6,338 nt of DNA from Campylobacterales bacterium (GTDB lineage Bacteria > Campylobacterota > Campylobacteria > Campylobacterales > QNZT01): contig DQTU01000267.1 of NCBI GenBank assembly GCA_015662615.1, positions 1 to 6,338 on the forward strand, given 5' to 3'. Of this stretch, positions 6,065-6,338 are shown one piece after another. Within the stretch, counting starts at the first letter, position 1. Each line of letters starts with the position of its first letter. Made by a program: the position numbers and the translations under genes. A model generated the notes under the pieces. It saw nothing but the letters and a program-made list of their open reading frames with translations. It was not told where the DNA came from and did not search any database.

Positions 6065-6070
6065 AGGAGG
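6063..6070 (+). promoter_or_regulatory. Strong ribosome-binding site that fixes the dnaA start
   Basis: AAAGGAGG is a near-complete match to the 16S rRNA tail. It lies 6 bases before the TTG at 6077, which makes that TTG the start of dnaA. No in-frame ATG occurs near it; the GTG at 6092 is too far from the site. Confidence 0.8.
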
Positions 6071-6076
6071 ATTTTT

Positions 6077-6338
6077 TTGTTAATTACAAATGTGTTAGAC
6101 CTCTTAGAATCTGAAATACCGCAACAAGAGTATAATCGATATATTAAACAACTTAAATTCCAAGAAGATGAATCAAAGTCTGATACGATAGTCTTTTTAG
6201 CACCAAATCCACTTATTGCTAAATGGGTTAAAACAAAGTATTGTGATAAAATTGCACATATTTATGAGAGTCAAACAGGGCAAAAGCCAACAATTCACAT
6301 CAAAACAAAAAATACAATTAAGGGTGTGAAAAAACCTG
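6077..6338 (+). CDS. dnaA: Chromosomal replication initiator DnaA, N-terminal part (3' end outside the window)
   Basis: DnaA binds DnaA boxes at oriC, melts the origin and loads the DnaB helicase. Only the first 87 codons are present, covering domain I (residues 1 to about 75) and the start of the variable linker, domain II. Recognisable domain I features are the EYNRYIKQLKF helix (18-28), the strand SDTIVFLAPNP (35-45) and the LIAKWVKTKYCDKIAHIYE block (46-64), which match the conserved pattern of DnaA N-termini in this phylum. Domain I carries the self-association and helicase contacts. The AAA+ and DNA-binding domains lie beyond the edge. The start is a TTG at 6077, fixed by AAAGGAGG upstream. 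The position next to ruvC and the DnaA boxes supports the call. A weak TTCACA site (6291-6299) inside the gene is probably chance. Confidence 0.9.
   Translation, partial: MLITNVLDLLESEIPQQEYNRYIKQLKFQEDESKSDTIVFLAPNPLIAKWVKTKYCDKIAHIYESQTGQKPTIHIKTKNTIKGVKKP

Larger units (their letters stand above)
5992..6076. other. ruvC-dnaA divergent spacer, candidate oriC / DnaA regulatory region
   Basis: The 85-base spacer has an almost pure A+T stretch at 6011-6037, including the palindrome ATTTTAAAAT at 6011-6020, next to three sites with the DnaA core TTCACA at 6033-6064. Easily melted DNA next to DnaA boxes beside dnaA is the usual layout of a bacterial origin. Gene direction agrees: genes on both sides are read outward. 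The spacer is short for a complete origin, so further boxes could lie beyond the window, for example after dnaA. The alternative is a dnaA promoter controlled by DnaA without origin activity. Confidence 0.6.

Noticed and set aside
6291..6299. CAATTCACA, a possible further DnaA box within dnaA.
   Set aside because: It has only the TTCACA core and lies in the coding sequence well away from the spacer cluster; chance is the simpler explanation.

Overview
The window looks like chromosomal core DNA from a low-GC member of the Campylobacterota (former Epsilonproteobacteria), most like Sulfurimonas, Sulfurovum or Arcobacter relatives. The reasons are the AT-rich codon use, the hook protein with a long Ser/Thr/Asn/Gly-rich middle, ThyX in the gene set, and ruvC placed divergently next to dnaA with TTCACA-type DnaA boxes between them. 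The genus cannot be fixed from the sequence alone.

Layout, left to right. Positions 1-1217 hold the 3' part of flgE (flagellar hook) on the + strand, followed by a hairpin. Positions 1257-1868 hold thyX (flavin-dependent thymidylate synthase), also on the + strand. Positions 1849-5991 hold five closely packed minus-strand genes. In their own reading order these are ruvC (Holliday junction resolvase), an outer-membrane beta-barrel protein, pepD (Xaa-His dipeptidase, M20 family), an alpha/beta-hydrolase lipoprotein and an exported rhodanese-like protein. The gaps are 42, 34, -11 and 37 bases. Consensus-like -10 sites lie in front of the beta-barrel gene and the rhodanese gene, so the block may be read from several promoters. 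The last gene converges on thyX and overlaps its 3' end by 20 bases. Positions 5992-6076 form the ruvC/dnaA divergent spacer with three DnaA-box-like sites. From 6077 dnaA begins with a TTG start and runs off the right edge.

The spacer before dnaA is probably part of oriC, or at least a DnaA autoregulatory site. If so, the five minus-strand genes and dnaA are all read away from the origin, on the leading strand, while thyX and flgE are read toward it. The genes serve unrelated housekeeping roles: motility, dTMP synthesis, sulfur chemistry, peptide breakdown, envelope, recombination and replication initiation. No mobile element, tRNA, rRNA or CRISPR array was seen, and no gap without a gene exceeds 85 bases. 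I found no convincing undescribed system. The points most worth a second look are the DnaA-box arrangement, the hairpins that overlap the ribosome-binding sites of thyX and pepD, and the two-cysteine active-site loop of the rhodanese.
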